A DNA stretch of 64,000 nucleotides from Theionarchaea archaeon (GTDB lineage Archaea > Methanobacteriota_B > Thermococci > Methanofastidiosales > SZ-28-30): NCBI GenBank assembly GCA_018992685.1, contig JACVGT010000011.1:1-64000 (forward strand). Direction: 5' to 3'. The notes beneath the pieces are model-generated. The model was not told the DNA's origin and made no database searches. It saw nothing but the letters and a program-made list of their open reading frames with translations. Position 1 is the stretch's first letter, and every line of letters starts with the position of its first letter. Position numbers and translations under genes: made by a program. Positions 35,687 to 44,321 of the stretch are shown in pieces.

Positions 35687-37414
35687 TTATTTTCTTTTGA
35701 TTCGCAGGACAATTCCTCCCACCAAGAGAAGAGCGACGAAGAGTGTTCCCAGTCCAGCTCCTCCTTCTTCTTCTACCCATACAGGATAGAAGAACTTTCT
35801 GCTTGTGGGGTGAATGACGTAACCATGCACCGTGGACAGGAAGGCAAGGTTCTGGTCGGCATGTGCAATGAAGACATGGGAGCACTGGTCTACCAGAAGT
35901 TTGTTTGCCTGTTCATACAGAGCACCTCTCTCATCCTGGTCATACGTCAACAGCGCCCTGTTGAGAAGATCCTGGAATTCAGGGTTCTTCTTGAATCCGA
36001 TGTTACCTGCACTGCCTACTGTTGCCTTGTCCTGGGAGTACAGCACATTGAGGAAGTTGTCAGGGTCACCGTTGTCCCCTGTCCATCCCAGCATAGCCAT
36101 GGCGTGCTTGCCGGCCTCAGTGTCCTGCAGATAGGTACCCCAGTCTTCAGTGAACAGCTCCACCGTGATACCTACTTCTGCCAGATCTGCCTGGATTGCC
36201 TCTGCAATCTCGGTGGGTACAGGGAAGTACGGTCGTGAAACAGGCATGTGCCACAAGACTACTTCAAACCCGTCAGGGTATCCTGCTGCTGTCAGGAGGT
36301 CCCGTGCTTTCTGTGGATTGTACTCATATCCTGTGATGGCATTGTTGTATCCAAACAGGACAGGGGGCATCCCCTGGTTGGCCGCAGTAGCTGCTCCCTG
36401 GTACAGGTTCCTGACTATTGCATCTTTGTCAATAGCATGAGCAATGGCCTGCCTTACACGGACATCATTGAATGGCTCAAAGGCTCCAGTCACGTCCACT
36501 TCTTCACCTGAATCCCACTTACCATTCTCGTTTGCGTCAACGTATCCTTCGCCGCAGTTCAATGCAATGTATCCCACGTTCATTCCTGCCTGTGAGATCA
36601 GCTGCAGTTTTGGATCATTCTTGATAATGTCCAGCTGCTTGGGGTCAACGTGCTCAATTCCGTGGACTTCTCCTGCCTGCAATGCCATTAACCGGGCCGA
36701 TGGATCTGGAATAACTTTGAAGACCAATTCATCAATTTGGGGCGGGTCTCGCCAGTAGTCCTCGAAAGCCCTCAGAGTAATGTGGTCGTCCTTAACCCAT
36801 TCCACAAACTCAAAGGGTCCAGTTCCTACAGGGTTCTTAAAGTAATCCTCCCCGTATTGTTGTGCAGCCTTTTCACTAACAATACACACAGTAAACATAG
36901 CCAGACTTGTCATGATCGAAGCATTGGGCTGCCTCATGTGGATAGCGACCTTGTACGTATCCAGCTTCTCCACACTCTCAATATCAGTGTACATGTAGCC
37001 CCAGTAGGCCCATTCACCTTTGTCGTAGTACCAGTTGCTTGAATCGTACTGTCTTGCGAAGGAGAAAACCACGTCATCAGCAGTCACTTCACCAAACCCG
37101 TGATGGAACTGCACACCTTTTCTCAGGTTGAACGTGATAGTTTTCTTGTCATCTGAGACATTCCAGTCTGTTGCAAGGCATGCCCTGATGTTGGTGGTTC
37201 CACCATCATATTCTACAAGACCTTCGTGTATGTTGTCCATCCTCTGGATGGATTCACCGTCTGTAACATCTGCAGGATCAAGTCGTACTGCATCACCGGA
37301 TGAACCGAAGATAAAGATTGTTTTCGTCTCTGGTGCCTTTTCTTGGCCCACACATCCGGCCAATAAGGTTACCAAAACCAGCACAGCTGCGATCGCTTTA
37401 AGTTTTGTTTTCAT
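35687..37414 (-). CDS. oppA: Oligopeptide-binding lipoprotein OppA/DppA with C-terminal membrane tail
   Basis: A 575-residue family 5 extracellular solute-binding protein. The signal peptide ends in a lipobox, LVTLLAGC (C21), so the mature protein should be lipidated. The body contains family segments such as VTADDVVFSFARQ, VGTGPFEFVEW and FNDVRVRQAIAHAIDKDAIV. Unusually it also ends with GLGTLFVALLLVGGIVL and RIKRK, a C-terminal membrane helix or sorting tail resembling that of the subtilase at 17.0 kb. It captures peptides for OppBCDF. A GGAGGG Shine-Dalgarno lies just before the ATG. The promoter region has a palindrome that may be an operator. Confidence 0.92.
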   Translation of the reverse strand: MKTKLKAIAAVLVLVTLLAGCVGQEKAPETKTIFIFGSSGDAVRLDPADVTDGESIQRMDNIHEGLVEYDGGTTNIRACLATDWNVSDDKKTITFNLRKGVQFHHGFGEVTADDVVFSFARQYDSSNWYYDKGEWAYWGYMYTDIESVEKLDTYKVAIHMRQPNASIMTSLAMFTVCIVSEKAAQQYGEDYFKNPVGTGPFEFVEWVKDDHITLRAFEDYWRDPPQIDELVFKVIPDPSARLMALQAGEVHGIEHVDPKQLDIIKNDPKLQLISQAGMNVGYIALNCGEGYVDANENGKWDSGEEVDVTGAFEPFNDVRVRQAIAHAIDKDAIVRNLYQGAATAANQGMPPVLFGYNNAITGYEYNPQKARDLLTAAGYPDGFEVVLWHMPVSRPYFPVPTEIAEAIQADLAEVGITVELFTEDWGTYLQDTEAGKHAMAMLGWTGDNGDPDNFLNVLYSQDKATVGSAGNIGFKKNPEFQDLLNRALLTYDQDERGALYEQANKLLVDQCSHVFIAHADQNLAFLSTVHGYVIHPTSRKFFYPVWVEEEGGAGLGTLFVALLLVGGIVLRIKRK

Positions 37415-37431
37415 GTTTTCCCTCCTATTGT

Positions 37432-37447
37432 GAGAACTAGAGTTCTC
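37432..37447. promoter_or_regulatory. Inverted repeat, candidate operator of the opp operon
   Basis: GAGAACT and AGTTCTC flank AG as a perfect inverted repeat. It lies 25-40 bases downstream of the opp TATA box, over the expected transcription start and before the Shine-Dalgarno, a position suited to repression. Confidence 0.45.
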
Positions 37448-37470
37448 CTTAGTTCAAAGACAGCTTTTTC

Positions 37471-37481
37471 AATATATAAAG
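37471..37481 (-). promoter_or_regulatory. TATA box of the opp operon
   Basis: CTTTATATATT on the minus strand lies about 60 bases before the oppA ATG. It is flanked by AGCTTT and AAAGCT, themselves inverse copies (37462-37467 and 37478-37483). Confidence 0.6.
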
Positions 37482-37778
37482 CTTTCGATGTTCATAGTTT
37501 GAAGAGTTCTTCGTCAGTCTTCTGCTCTATAGGCTAGAAAACACATTCTGATCAACGAGGTGGCAAAATTTCTCGACTATCTGAGATGTTCCTCAGGTAT
37601 TTCCACCACAGAATGAGAAGGGACCCTTACCCTCAGTTATTGATTTCTCGGATGGGGTTCATGCAGCTCCTCCTGTTCTAGCTTGATCTCATGAATTGCA
37701 GGGGATTTTCGATTACACGGTCTGGAGCCCCCGAACTCTTTTAAGTGCTCATTCCCCAGGTGGTCTGTGAACTATACC

Positions 37779-38183
37779 ATGGTGGAAACGGATTCAGGCT
37801 ACAGGGTATTCCAAGACCGAATTGCCCTCCTGGATGGAATGCAGCTCAGGTTCCTCTATGATGTAGGACGTTGTCAAATTGCCGATACAAATTCGCTCTT
37901 TGCCTATTTTGAATCCATTGAAGCCTTTGAGCAACTGATTGCCCTTGACCTTGTCACCCTGCGGCCTCATCGAGTGCCCGGACCCGGGGAGAAAAAGGTG
38001 ATCCAGTGGAAAGGGATCCTGTTCTATGCAATTCAGGCTTCCGTATTTAGACCAGAGGTAACAGAGAAGGGCATCCACCTCCTTCAGGAAGTGAAGAAAA
38101 GTGATTCCTTCTCAGCATGCATGGAAGATATGGACCAGAAAATCGCAGAGAAACTCGTGTACCTGAGGATTGAGCATGACTAG
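37779..38183 (+). CDS. Conserved-looking protein of unknown function, first of a pair
   Basis: A 134-residue protein I do not recognise. It is soluble, mixed alpha/beta, and opens VETDSGYRVFQDRIALLDGM. A central segment (CQIADTNSLFAYFESIEAFEQL) looks helical, and a winged-helix-like arrangement is possible but not demonstrable. The ATG at 37779 is taken as start; a GTG at 37767, with AGGTGG just upstream and nearer the TATA-like element, is a real alternative adding four residues. It overlaps the next gene by eight bases, so the two are translationally coupled and probably work together. Confidence 0.6.
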   Translation: MVETDSGYRVFQDRIALLDGMQLRFLYDVGRCQIADTNSLFAYFESIEAFEQLIALDLVTLRPHRVPGPGEKKVIQWKGILFYAIQASVFRPEVTEKGIHLLQEVKKSDSFSACMEDMDQKIAEKLVYLRIEHD

Positions 38184-38814
38184 AAAGCCCTTGTACTATG
38201 TTTCCAGAGAAAAGAAGACCTACCACATTGGGTTCCGGAGCTCGGGGAGAAATGAACTGCTGAAATCACGGCTTTCGCGTTTTATGGAAGGGTTTACAGC
38301 GGATTCATGGCTCAGAGAGACTGATTCTGCAGTGTACGCCTTTTGCCGTTCTCTTCCCGAGAGTGTGGTGAATCTCTGGTTCTCGCAGATTTCACGAGAA
38401 CGTTCTGCCATCAAGGAATCAAGAAATGCAGTAAAAGTGGGAAAAGACGGAAGAGCTTCAAAAGCTGTAAAGGTAAGGAAAACAGGAAAGTACAATAATC
38501 TGGTCTCCTCTGTGATTCGTCAGCTTCCACGAAAGAGAATTCGCAGCATAGGGGAGCTCTACTACAGGATTCCTCCCTCTGTTCCTCCCGACATTTCCAG
38601 GACTGGTAGGAGGAAAAGGAAAAAGGATCTTGCAACACTCAAAGAAGAGGTCATGGCTCAACGATTGTGGGAACCATTTGTCCCCACATGCAGTGAATGT
38701 GCTTTCTGGGAAAAACACATCCTCCCCTACAGCCAGGTGAATACAGGCCAGTGCAAGGCTACGAGAAATCTGGTAGAGGGAGAGAACAAGGCCTGCTCTG
38801 AATTTCAAAAGTAG
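38176..38814 (+). CDS. Basic protein of unknown function with C-terminal cysteine cluster
   Basis: A 212-residue, strongly basic protein. The middle (about residues 75-160) is rich in Lys and Arg (RKTGKYNNLVSSVIRQLPRK, GRRKRKKDLATL), suggesting nucleic-acid contact. The C-terminus has four cysteines in CSECAFWEKHILPYSQVNTG, followed by CKATR and ACSEF, a pattern able to bind zinc or an iron-sulfur cluster. The ATG at 38176 overlaps the end of the preceding gene. I do not recognise the family. Coupling with the upstream gene suggests a two-protein complex, possibly in RNA or DNA metabolism; that is inference from composition only. Confidence 0.6.
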   Translation: MTRKPLYYVSREKKTYHIGFRSSGRNELLKSRLSRFMEGFTADSWLRETDSAVYAFCRSLPESVVNLWFSQISRERSAIKESRNAVKVGKDGRASKAVKVRKTGKYNNLVSSVIRQLPRKRIRSIGELYYRIPPSVPPDISRTGRRKRKKDLATLKEEVMAQRLWEPFVPTCSECAFWEKHILPYSQVNTGQCKATRNLVEGENKACSEFQK

Positions 38815-38865
38815 GATGAGGGTATCATCTTATAAATTCTGGGTTACAAGCGCGTTCATTGGTAA

Positions 38866-38876
38866 CCTTTAAAAAT
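38866..38876 (+). promoter_or_regulatory. TATA box for the AI-2E family transporter gene
   Basis: CCTTTAAAAA lies about 26 bases before the ATG at 38897, consistent with a leaderless message. Confidence 0.5.
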
Positions 38877-38896
38877 TCCAAATTCACGAACAGGAT

Positions 38897-40075
38897 ATGG
38901 ACTCACGACTCTGGAATGCAATCAGCATCATTGCGTTTTCTATCCTTCTGCTGCTGGGGTTTTATGTTACGCACTTCCTTCTAGATGTCCTCCTGATTGC
39001 AGTCATCATATCCTACATGGTCAGGCCTGCAAAAGAGAAGTTGCCCTTCAAGAATGAGACACTTTCAACTCTTCTGGCTGAGATTATCGTCCTAGTACCA
39101 CTTTTCCTCTTCTTGGTCTTTACCTTTCTTTCCCTTGCGAATGCGCTTGTGGCGCAGCACGCATTGAAATCCGTGCTTCAGGACATCGGAGCAATAGGGG
39201 AAACTGTCAACAGAATTGTGGGAGATTTTCTGCAGTTTCTAGGAATCAGCGAAACTCAAATTGCCGAGGCCTCTCTGGAGACGCTGACCTCACGAATTGA
39301 GGTTCTCACTCAGGACATAACAGAGACTGTTGTAACCTGGGCATTCAAACTTCCCAGCGTTATAATTCGACTGTTTCTGGCGACTTTTCTCTCTTTCTAT
39401 TTCGTGCGTGATGGGAAAAGTCTGAGAGATGCTTTGATTAAAATAACTCCAGACAACAAGAAGGAGAAAATTGCCAGAATGGTGACAGCCTGCGATGCAG
39501 TAATATATGGCATTGTGGTGGGGTATCTTTTCAAGGCTATCATCACAGCATTTCTCTCCATTATTGTATTCTACTTCCTTGGGATTGGTAACCCTTTTGT
39601 CATGGGAGTCGTGCTTGCGGTTTTTGATTTCATCCCTTTGATCGGACCCTGGACTGTCTTCCTCGGCTTGTTTCTATGGTATGCACTCCAGGGACAGGTA
39701 GCCTATGCCATCGAGGTGGCAGGAATCTGTTACTTCACCATCTCTCTGGTGCCGGAACTGTACATTCGTCCCAAGGTATCAGGGACGATTTCTCAGGTTC
39801 ATCCCATGGTGATGCTGGTAGGGATTCTGGGCGGTATCTTGTCTATGGGTCCTATCGGAGTTATTGCAGGTCCCCTCATTCTTGGAATGATTGTGGTGAT
39901 CGTCAAGAGCTACTTTCTGGACATGCGTATTGAGAAGGAAGACATTATTGGCAGGCTCCTGATAAATGCTGGGGCCCGGCTGAAGAAGCTGAACCCCAGA
40001 CAGGGCAGAGAGGCTCCTGAAGACAAAGATGAGAATGGTGAGGATGGAAGATCCGCCGGGGTGGAACAGTCATGA
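38897..40075 (+). CDS. AI-2E/PerM family transporter
   Basis: A 392-residue integral membrane protein of the AI-2E transporter (PerM, UPF0118) family. It has paired N-terminal helices (about 8-45), a long amphipathic middle region (about 85-150), and the conserved C-terminal helices with FVMGVVLAVFDFIPLIGPWT and GIGNP, ending in GVIAGPLILGMIVVI. Members are proposed exporters, some of them sodium/proton antiporters. The last 35 residues are a charged cytoplasmic tail. Its stop overlaps the next gene's ATG by four bases, so the two membrane proteins are co-translated. Confidence 0.8.
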   Translation: MDSRLWNAISIIAFSILLLLGFYVTHFLLDVLLIAVIISYMVRPAKEKLPFKNETLSTLLAEIIVLVPLFLFLVFTFLSLANALVAQHALKSVLQDIGAIGETVNRIVGDFLQFLGISETQIAEASLETLTSRIEVLTQDITETVVTWAFKLPSVIIRLFLATFLSFYFVRDGKSLRDALIKITPDNKKEKIARMVTACDAVIYGIVVGYLFKAIITAFLSIIVFYFLGIGNPFVMGVVLAVFDFIPLIGPWTVFLGLFLWYALQGQVAYAIEVAGICYFTISLVPELYIRPKVSGTISQVHPMVMLVGILGGILSMGPIGVIAGPLILGMIVVIVKSYFLDMRIEKEDIIGRLLINAGARLKKLNPRQGREAPEDKDENGEDGRSAGVEQS

Positions 40076-41085
40076 CCAACTGGAAATCACTCATCCTGCT
40101 TCTTGCTGGAATAGGTATCATTGCTCTTCTTATTCACCTGGCAGGAATGGAAAGAGTTTTCGATCTGCTCTCGGAGGCTGATTTCAAGTTCGTTGCGGCA
40201 GCAGTAGGCTGCCAGGTCATGGCATTGCTCCTATGGTCGTGGCGGTGGAAGATCCTGCTGCATCCGTTTCATGTAGCTCCATTGAGGAGATGCCTTTCAG
40301 GAATTCTCATTGGGACATTCTTCAACAATATCACTCCGATTGCCAAGGCAGGAGGTGAACCCTTCAGAGCCTACTACTTGGGGGAAAAAGAAGAGGTACG
40401 GTTTGAAGACACTTTTGCCACGGTGGCTATGGACAGGATCATGGAGAGTCTCCCGTTTCTGATTGTTTTCGTTGGCTCTGTGGTGTATGTCACGTTCCAT
40501 CACGGGACCAGTGGTGAAATGATCATTGTTGTGGGGTTTGCCCTTTTTCTTAATATTCTCCTGCTGGCGGGAGTATTGTATCTTTCGTACAATCTGGGAG
40601 CTGCCAAGAGATTGATATTCATGTTTTTTGGGTTGGTGGGCCGCTTTTCCAACAGATTGGAAAAGTATGAGAGTGCAGTGGAAGAAGCTGTAGAACGATA
40701 TCATGGTGCCATAAAGATGTTATTTTCCCATCAGACGAGACTCTTCGCTTCTTTCTGTATTTCATCAGTATTCTGGCTTCTTTTAATTCTCAGGAACTAC
40801 TTAGTAGTTCTTGCCCTCGGATATGAAGTCGAATTCTCGGTTATTGTGGTGATCCAGACCGTAAGCACCCTTGTTGGAATCATTCCCATATTGCCAGGAG
40901 GTCTGGGTTCGACTGATGGGATCATGATATTCCTGTATCTTTCTTTCGGATTTCCGGCTGCAGCAGCAGTGAGTGCCTCTCTCCTGGACCGATTCATAAG
41001 TTACTGGATGGTGACCACACTCGGTGCTGTTGTCGTAATTGCTGAGCGGAATCTGCTGAGAGGACAGGATTCCTCGTCTGGGTGA
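40072..41085 (+). CDS. UPF0104/LPG synthase transmembrane-domain family protein
   Basis: A 337-residue protein with about eight membrane helices matching the flippase-like transmembrane part of lysylphosphatidylglycerol synthase (UPF0104). Diagnostic stretches are FFNNITPIAKAGGEPFRAYY, TVAMDRIMESLPFLIVF and LPGGLGSTDGIMIFLYLSFG. Archaeal relatives include AglD-linked and lipid-translocating proteins. It lacks the soluble aminoacyl-transferase domain, so a role in moving a lipid or lipid-linked sugar is more likely than lysine transfer. It is coupled to the AI-2E family gene by a four-base overlap. Confidence 0.75.
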   Translation: MTNWKSLILLLAGIGIIALLIHLAGMERVFDLLSEADFKFVAAAVGCQVMALLLWSWRWKILLHPFHVAPLRRCLSGILIGTFFNNITPIAKAGGEPFRAYYLGEKEEVRFEDTFATVAMDRIMESLPFLIVFVGSVVYVTFHHGTSGEMIIVVGFALFLNILLLAGVLYLSYNLGAAKRLIFMFFGLVGRFSNRLEKYESAVEEAVERYHGAIKMLFSHQTRLFASFCISSVFWLLLILRNYLVVLALGYEVEFSVIVVIQTVSTLVGIIPILPGGLGSTDGIMIFLYLSFGFPAAAAVSASLLDRFISYWMVTTLGAVVVIAERNLLRGQDSSSG

Positions 41086-41500
41086 TGATGATCACTCCTC
41101 CTGAGATGTAGGTGCCACACGATATTTTTCGCTAGTGTATGCACCAAAGCTGCAGGCAGGCCACAGGGATTTCTGAATTTGGGGCTTCTGTCGGTTCCTG
41201 AAGTATCTCCTCCTGATACTTTTTTTGCCAGAAGACTGGATGAACTCTCTGCTGGGGATCATAGAATCCCGTTCCGGGAGCCGGAGTATTCCACTCGCAA
41301 AAATATGGCGACGTTCTCACTGTGCTCTTCTTGATGCGAGAGTGAAGTACCTCCAATGTCTTCAATAGAGGGAGAATGGAGGTATTCGTGCCTTTCATTT
41401 CTGTGTAACCCTGAAAAACACTGAACAATCAAAGTCCAGAAAGATTTATAAGTGATGAGATGAAAGCGATACACATCTCAGTCTAACGTTTGGTGATTAT
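41086..41500. other. Intergenic region with the rpl21e promoter; no gene seen
   Basis: This 415-base stretch ends with a TATA box (AGATTTATAAG, 41442-41452) for the rpl21e operon. A minus-strand reading frame of about 98 codons (41132-41428) has no Shine-Dalgarno or recognisable motif, so I do not call it. Confidence 0.5.
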
Positions 41501-41794
41501 ATGGAACGGTCAAAAGGCATCAGAAGCAGGACCAGATACAAGATGAAGAAGAAGCCCAGAGAGCGAGGGCTACCTTCTCTGTCCCGCATTCTCCAGGAAT
41601 TTGAATGCGGGCAGTATGTGCACATAGATATTGAGCCCTCTATTCACAAAGGGATGCCTCACCCTCGATTCCAGGGGAGGACTGCTGTGGTTAGAGAGAA
41701 ACGGGGCAGTTCCTATGTTCTGGAAATTCGAGAAGGATCAAAGCACAAAACCATAATTGCGCGACCTGAACATCTTCGGCCTCAGGAGGGATAG
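41501..41794 (+). CDS. rpl21e: Large-subunit ribosomal protein L21e (eL21)
   Basis: A 97-residue protein matching archaeal eL21: basic N-terminus (RSRTRYKMKKKPRERGLPSL), the HIDIEPSIHKGMPHPRFQG core of the SH3-like barrel, and GRTAVVREKRGSSYVLEI. It binds 23S rRNA in the large subunit. It heads the rpl21e-rpo4-DUF655 cluster that is widely conserved in archaea, with two bases to the next gene. The TATA box lies about 50 bases upstream, leaving a short leader. Confidence 0.95.
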   Translation: MERSKGIRSRTRYKMKKKPRERGLPSLSRILQEFECGQYVHIDIEPSIHKGMPHPRFQGRTAVVREKRGSSYVLEIREGSKHKTIIARPEHLRPQEG

Positions 41795-41796
41795 GA

Positions 41797-42135
41797 TTGG
41801 ATGGGAAGCAAATTGAAAAGTCTGAACCAGTTACCCTAGCTGAGGTTAGAGCTATTCTTTCCTCTCGCAGAGAGGCTGGGGATCTTCTGTATGAGCAGAG
41901 CATTGCTCTGGATCATGCCAACAAGTTTGCCCGCCTGGACATTGAAAAGGCTCACAAACTCGTTGAAGAGCTGGTGGAATCAGGAGTCCGGAAGGATATG
42001 GCCTGTAAACTTGCTGATCTTCTTCCCCAGAGCAAAGAAGAGCTCCAGATGCTCTTTCCAAAAGAACGGTTCATTTCAGATGAACCCCTGATAGAAAAAA
42101 TCATTTCGACTATTCAGAAATATGGGGAGAGCTAG
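41797..42135 (+). CDS. rpo4: DNA-directed RNA polymerase subunit Rpo4 (subunit F)
   Basis: A 112-residue protein of the RPB4/RpoF family: KSEPVTLAEVRAILSSRREA near the N-terminus, a helical HRDC-like C-terminal domain with KLADLLPQSKEELQMLFPKE. Rpo4 pairs with Rpo7 in the polymerase stalk that guides nascent RNA. The start is TTG at 41797, since GGAGGG at 41785-41790 lies six bases before it and the nearest ATG is out of frame. It sits directly between rpl21e and DUF655, the usual archaeal order. Confidence 0.92.
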   Translation: MDGKQIEKSEPVTLAEVRAILSSRREAGDLLYEQSIALDHANKFARLDIEKAHKLVEELVESGVRKDMACKLADLLPQSKEELQMLFPKERFISDEPLIEKIISTIQKYGES

Positions 42136-42678
42136 ATGCAAAAAACGTATGAAGACTATGGTGTTGTCCTTGACTTTCTGCCCCAGGGCTATCCAACAGA
42201 GAAAGGGTTCAAGAGAACCCCCATCGTGCAGCTCCTGGGGGAAGCCCACTTCTCTCTATTGGAGGCAATCCCGCGAGGTCATCTGACATCCCACGAACGG
42301 GTCTTCATAGGAAAGGGAAATCGTAAGAGAATTAACCACATAAAACGACGGTTGAGTCATGATGATCTTACCAGCTCTGCAAAGGCAGAGTTGCCCTATG
42401 TTGTTGAAGAAGTGGTGGAACGGTGCGAACAGCAATTTGTAGAGTTTTTCAATACTTCCCGTGCCATCACCATACGGTATCACCAGCTGGAGCTCTTGAG
42501 TGGAGTAGGGAAGAAGCTCATGAATGAGCTTTTGACCCAACGCAGGAAAGAAGAATTCAAGAGTTTTGAAGACATCAAGCAGAGAATTCCCTCTGTCCCC
42601 GATCCCAAAAGGATGATTGCCAAGAGAATCGTCACTGAAATAAAAGGGGAAGACAAATATCACATTTTTGTATTCTGA
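42136..42678 (+). CDS. DUF655 family predicted RNA-binding protein
   Basis: A 180-residue protein of DUF655 (COG1491). It starts right at the stop of rpo4. An N-terminal OB-like part contains DFLPQGYPTEKGFKRTPIVQ and GEAHFSLLEAIPRG, and the C-terminal half has a helix-hairpin-helix-type stretch HQLELLSGVGKKLMNELLTQ followed by FEDIKQRI. These features indicate nucleic-acid binding; the family is encoded with ribosomal and tRNA/rRNA-processing genes across archaea. The rRNA dimethyladenosine transferase gene that often follows is not present here. Confidence 0.88.
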   Translation: MQKTYEDYGVVLDFLPQGYPTEKGFKRTPIVQLLGEAHFSLLEAIPRGHLTSHERVFIGKGNRKRINHIKRRLSHDDLTSSAKAELPYVVEEVVERCEQQFVEFFNTSRAITIRYHQLELLSGVGKKLMNELLTQRRKEEFKSFEDIKQRIPSVPDPKRMIAKRIVTEIKGEDKYHIFVF

Positions 42679-42887
42679 TGTAGCGACCTTTTCTTCCAGA
42701 AAGTACAAGCGAAAGTCCAGCATGCTCCTGGTCTGACTCCCCACCAGAGGATTCACCATAAAGGGTTCAAGAATGTCGATACCCAGATGAAAGAACGACG
42801 GCTTTCTCATGGTTGCGTGATGAGCTGCTCATCCCTCTCAGGGTTGAACAACAAAGAGTTTTTATGCTCTTCTCCCATGTGACAGCA

Positions 42888-43484
42888 ATGAGTGCAAGCA
42901 TCTATCCCATGGGGTCGATTTTCTTCTTCTATATCTTCTTCATAGTGTTGGTCATAGTCATGGTGTACGGCTTGTGGGAGCTCCAGCAGGCGCACCTTGA
43001 GCAGATGCCGAACCCACTTTCCGCAGCCTTCTTGGGAATTCCTGACACTATCAACCTTTTTGACGAGGTGCAGGCCATGCTCAGAATACAGAACGTGGGA
43101 AAGACCCGGCTGAAAAATGTCCGGGTGATGTGGGGTTCAGTATGGACTCTTTCTCTGGAGCCTGAAGCGCACGTGGATATTCCCTTTAAACTGGACACCC
43201 TAACTGCAGGAAATCACTCCATGAATGCCCGCGTGTGCTACAAGCAATGGGACGTAACCATTCTATGTTTTTACCACGTCTTTCTCAGAAGACTTACTCA
43301 GAAAGAGAAATATTTAAGAATTCTAGGATTGAAAGCAGGTGCATCCCGGAGAGACATAAAAAGGGCAAGGAACAGGCTGGCTAAGAAATATCATCCAGAC
43401 AAGGAAATGGGGAATGAGGAGAAAATGAAGGAAGTTAATGAAGCCTATCGGCGGCTCATGCAGGACTTAGATCCCCATACATAA
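42888..43484 (+). CDS. Membrane-anchored J-domain (DnaJ-like) protein
   Basis: A 198-residue protein. The ATG at 42888 is chosen because a TATA-like GTTTTTATGC lies about 26 bases upstream; longer forms from TTG 42813 or ATG 42864 are possible. A membrane helix spans about residues 7-28 ([20 protein letters not shown]). Residues about 45-130 form a beta-sandwich resembling CARDB-type domains ([20 protein letters not shown]). The C-terminal 65 residues are a J domain, [17 protein letters not shown] with KKYHPDKE (HPD). J domains stimulate Hsp70 ATPase, so the J domain should face the cytoplasm. The client is unknown. Confidence 0.65.
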   Translation: MSASIYPMGSIFFFYIFFIVLVIVMVYGLWELQQAHLEQMPNPLSAAFLGIPDTINLFDEVQAMLRIQNVGKTRLKNVRVMWGSVWTLSLEPEAHVDIPFKLDTLTAGNHSMNARVCYKQWDVTILCFYHVFLRRLTQKEKYLRILGLKAGASRRDIKRARNRLAKKYHPDKEMGNEEKMKEVNEAYRRLMQDLDPHT

Positions 43485-43541
43485 TTTCTCTTGACCAGCC
43501 AATAATCAGCTCGAAAACACATTCATCTATCATGACGGCAA

Positions 43542-44273
43542 TCAATACTGTTCTCCGTGATAATAAATGACAATACCGTCCTGTTGGATTTCAAACGGCA
43601 GCTTCCTCATGGTGTGCTTTGTTCCTCGCATCTTCCGTACCCGTAGTGTGCGTTTCAGATCGTGACCTTTTTCCTCGAGATCCATGATTATGACACCCCG
43701 GCAGACGAATTCCTCCACACCATACCGGGAAATCATGTTGGGGCGCACACTCTCTGTGGTCAGCAGAGACGTCACACCAATCTCCAGGAGCAGAGAGCTC
43801 AGGCGGTAGATAATGCCTCTGATCTGGCCCGTGTCAGTTACCCGCAGCTCCAGAGAAGGGAGAGAATCAATGACCAGCCGTGTTGCCTGAATTTTCTTGG
43901 TTGCCCGGTAGATTTCAGTTACCAGTGAATCTATGTCGAACCCCTTGGGCATGGTGTACTTCTCTCTGGTATGTAAACCAGAGCGGGTTGAAGCGGCATC
44001 AATGATGACCAGTCTCTCTTCGTCTTCGAACTTCTTGAAATCCCAGCCCAATGAAAGCATTTCGTTTCTCAGGTCTTCGGGTCGCTCTTCCAACGTCACG
44101 TAGATGCCTTTCTCGTTGTAGTCTCGTAGACCGCGATACAGGAATTGGGCGCAGAATACGGTCTTTCCAGTACCAGACGCACCAGTAACGAGTATGTTCG
44201 TTCCGGCGGGATACCCTCCGCCCATGACTTCGTCCAATCCCTCAATACCTGTCTTCACCCGTTTCATTGACAT
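43542..44273 (-). CDS. Single-domain KaiC-like RecA-superfamily ATPase (second copy)
   Basis: A 243-residue KaiC domain with Walker A GASGTGKT (31-38), the catalytic LEER, Walker B LVIDS and the RVRKMRGTKH motif. It is a close paralogue of the protein at 7491-8210, with the same domain length and long shared blocks (TGI.GLD, LEIG.TSL, SRYG.EEF). A second in-frame ATG at 44267 sits at the expected leaderless distance from the TATA box (44288-44300) and may be the true start. The gene is divergent from an Lrp/AsnC regulator, with an inverted repeat between the two promoters, so its expression is probably controlled by that regulator. Signalling role inferred. Confidence 0.8.
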   Translation of the reverse strand: MSMKRVKTGIEGLDEVMGGGYPAGTNILVTGASGTGKTVFCAQFLYRGLRDYNEKGIYVTLEERPEDLRNEMLSLGWDFKKFEDEERLVIIDAASTRSGLHTREKYTMPKGFDIDSLVTEIYRATKKIQATRLVIDSLPSLELRVTDTGQIRGIIYRLSSLLLEIGVTSLLTTESVRPNMISRYGVEEFVCRGVIIMDLEEKGHDLKRTLRVRKMRGTKHTMRKLPFEIQQDGIVIYYHGEQY

Positions 44274-44287
44274 GATTTTTCTTCTTA

Positions 44288-44300
44288 CTTATATATACTT
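44288..44300 (-). promoter_or_regulatory. TATA box of the second KaiC-like gene
   Basis: AGTATATATAAGT on the minus strand is a strong TATA element about 20-26 bases before the two candidate ATGs. Confidence 0.6.
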
Positions 44301-44321
44301 TTCGCTTTTTTCCCAAATCTC

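Larger units (their letters stand above)
37415..37778. other. Intergenic region with the opp promoter; no gene seen
   Basis: This 364-base interval holds the opp promoter and palindromes near its left end and a TATA-like CTTTTAAG near 37737-37744 for the rightward gene. Between them I see no convincing reading frame or RNA gene. Confidence 0.5.

Noticed and set aside
41132..41428. 98-codon minus-strand frame in the rpl21e upstream region
   Set aside because: No Shine-Dalgarno, no suitable promoter and no recognisable motif; it would run toward an unrelated convergent gene end.
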